The notes under the pieces: generated by a model | Database searches by the model: none | Seen by the model: the letters and a program-made list of their open reading frames with translations, nothing else | Told to the model about the DNA's origin: nothing | Shown here: positions 14,691 through 14,695 of the stretch, piece by piece | How positions within the stretch are numbered: the first letter of the stretch is position 1 | Layout: each line of letters opens with the position of its first letter | Program-made: the position numbers and the translations under genes | Assembly: GCA_031279155.1 (NCBI GenBank) | Contig: JAITJB010000057.1 | Location: forward strand, 1 to 14,695 | From: Deltaproteobacteria bacterium | GTDB taxonomy: Bacteria > Desulfobacterota > Desulfarculia > Adiutricales > Adiutricaceae | DNA length: 14,695 nt | Direction of reading: 5' to 3'

Positions 14691-14695
14691 GTTGC

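Overview
The window reads as an ordinary chromosomal segment of a Gram-negative, probably flagellated bacterium. GC content looks close to 50% by eye (not computed). The signalling genes (dCache hybrid histidine kinase, HD-GYP response regulator, chemoreceptor) and the mixed codon use would suit a member of the Desulfobacterota (former Deltaproteobacteria), but no marker gene here proves that. The tetranucleotide CTAG, rare in many proteobacteria, is conspicuously common. No tRNA, rRNA, insertion sequence, phage gene or CRISPR array was seen.

Left part (1-4213). The last 35 codons of an unidentified plus-strand gene run convergently into a two-gene minus-strand signalling operon. This operon holds a membrane hybrid histidine kinase (sensor, HisKA, ATPase, receiver, HPt) followed 25 bases later by a receiver/HD-GYP protein. 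Together they contain every step of a four-step phosphorelay that would end in c-di-GMP hydrolysis. The divergent intergenic region 4214-4704 carries a good sigma70-like promoter for the kinase, dyads placed like operators, and an orphan terminator-like hairpin.

Middle part (4705-7587). The plus strand carries cytidylate kinase (cmk) and a dCache chemoreceptor that seems to lack a HAMP domain. A plausible sigma28 (flagellar class) promoter lies in front of the chemoreceptor. The receptor gene meets the next minus-strand gene tail to tail, with the two stop codons overlapping.

Right part (7584-14695). Five minus-strand genes are packed with overlaps or gaps of 36 bases or less and look like one operon. 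In transcription order they are a DUF58 protein, a SpoIIM-family membrane protein, an RDD membrane protein, an unrecognised membrane protein with a Ser-Gln-Val/Ala tandem repeat, and an Hsp70-like ATPase whose C-terminus is a helical, glycine-rich, probably membrane-associated domain instead of a DnaK substrate-binding domain. DUF58, SpoIIM and RDD proteins are known companions of MoxR-type AAA+ ATPases, and a moxR gene would be expected just beyond the right edge. Joining that set to a divergent Hsp70 and a membrane protein whose C-terminus faintly recalls a nucleotide exchange factor is the most interesting feature of the window. It may be a membrane-linked chaperone system. Three separate 9-bp-periodic DNA patches occur within this operon: two in the unrecognised gene and one just before the DUF58 start.
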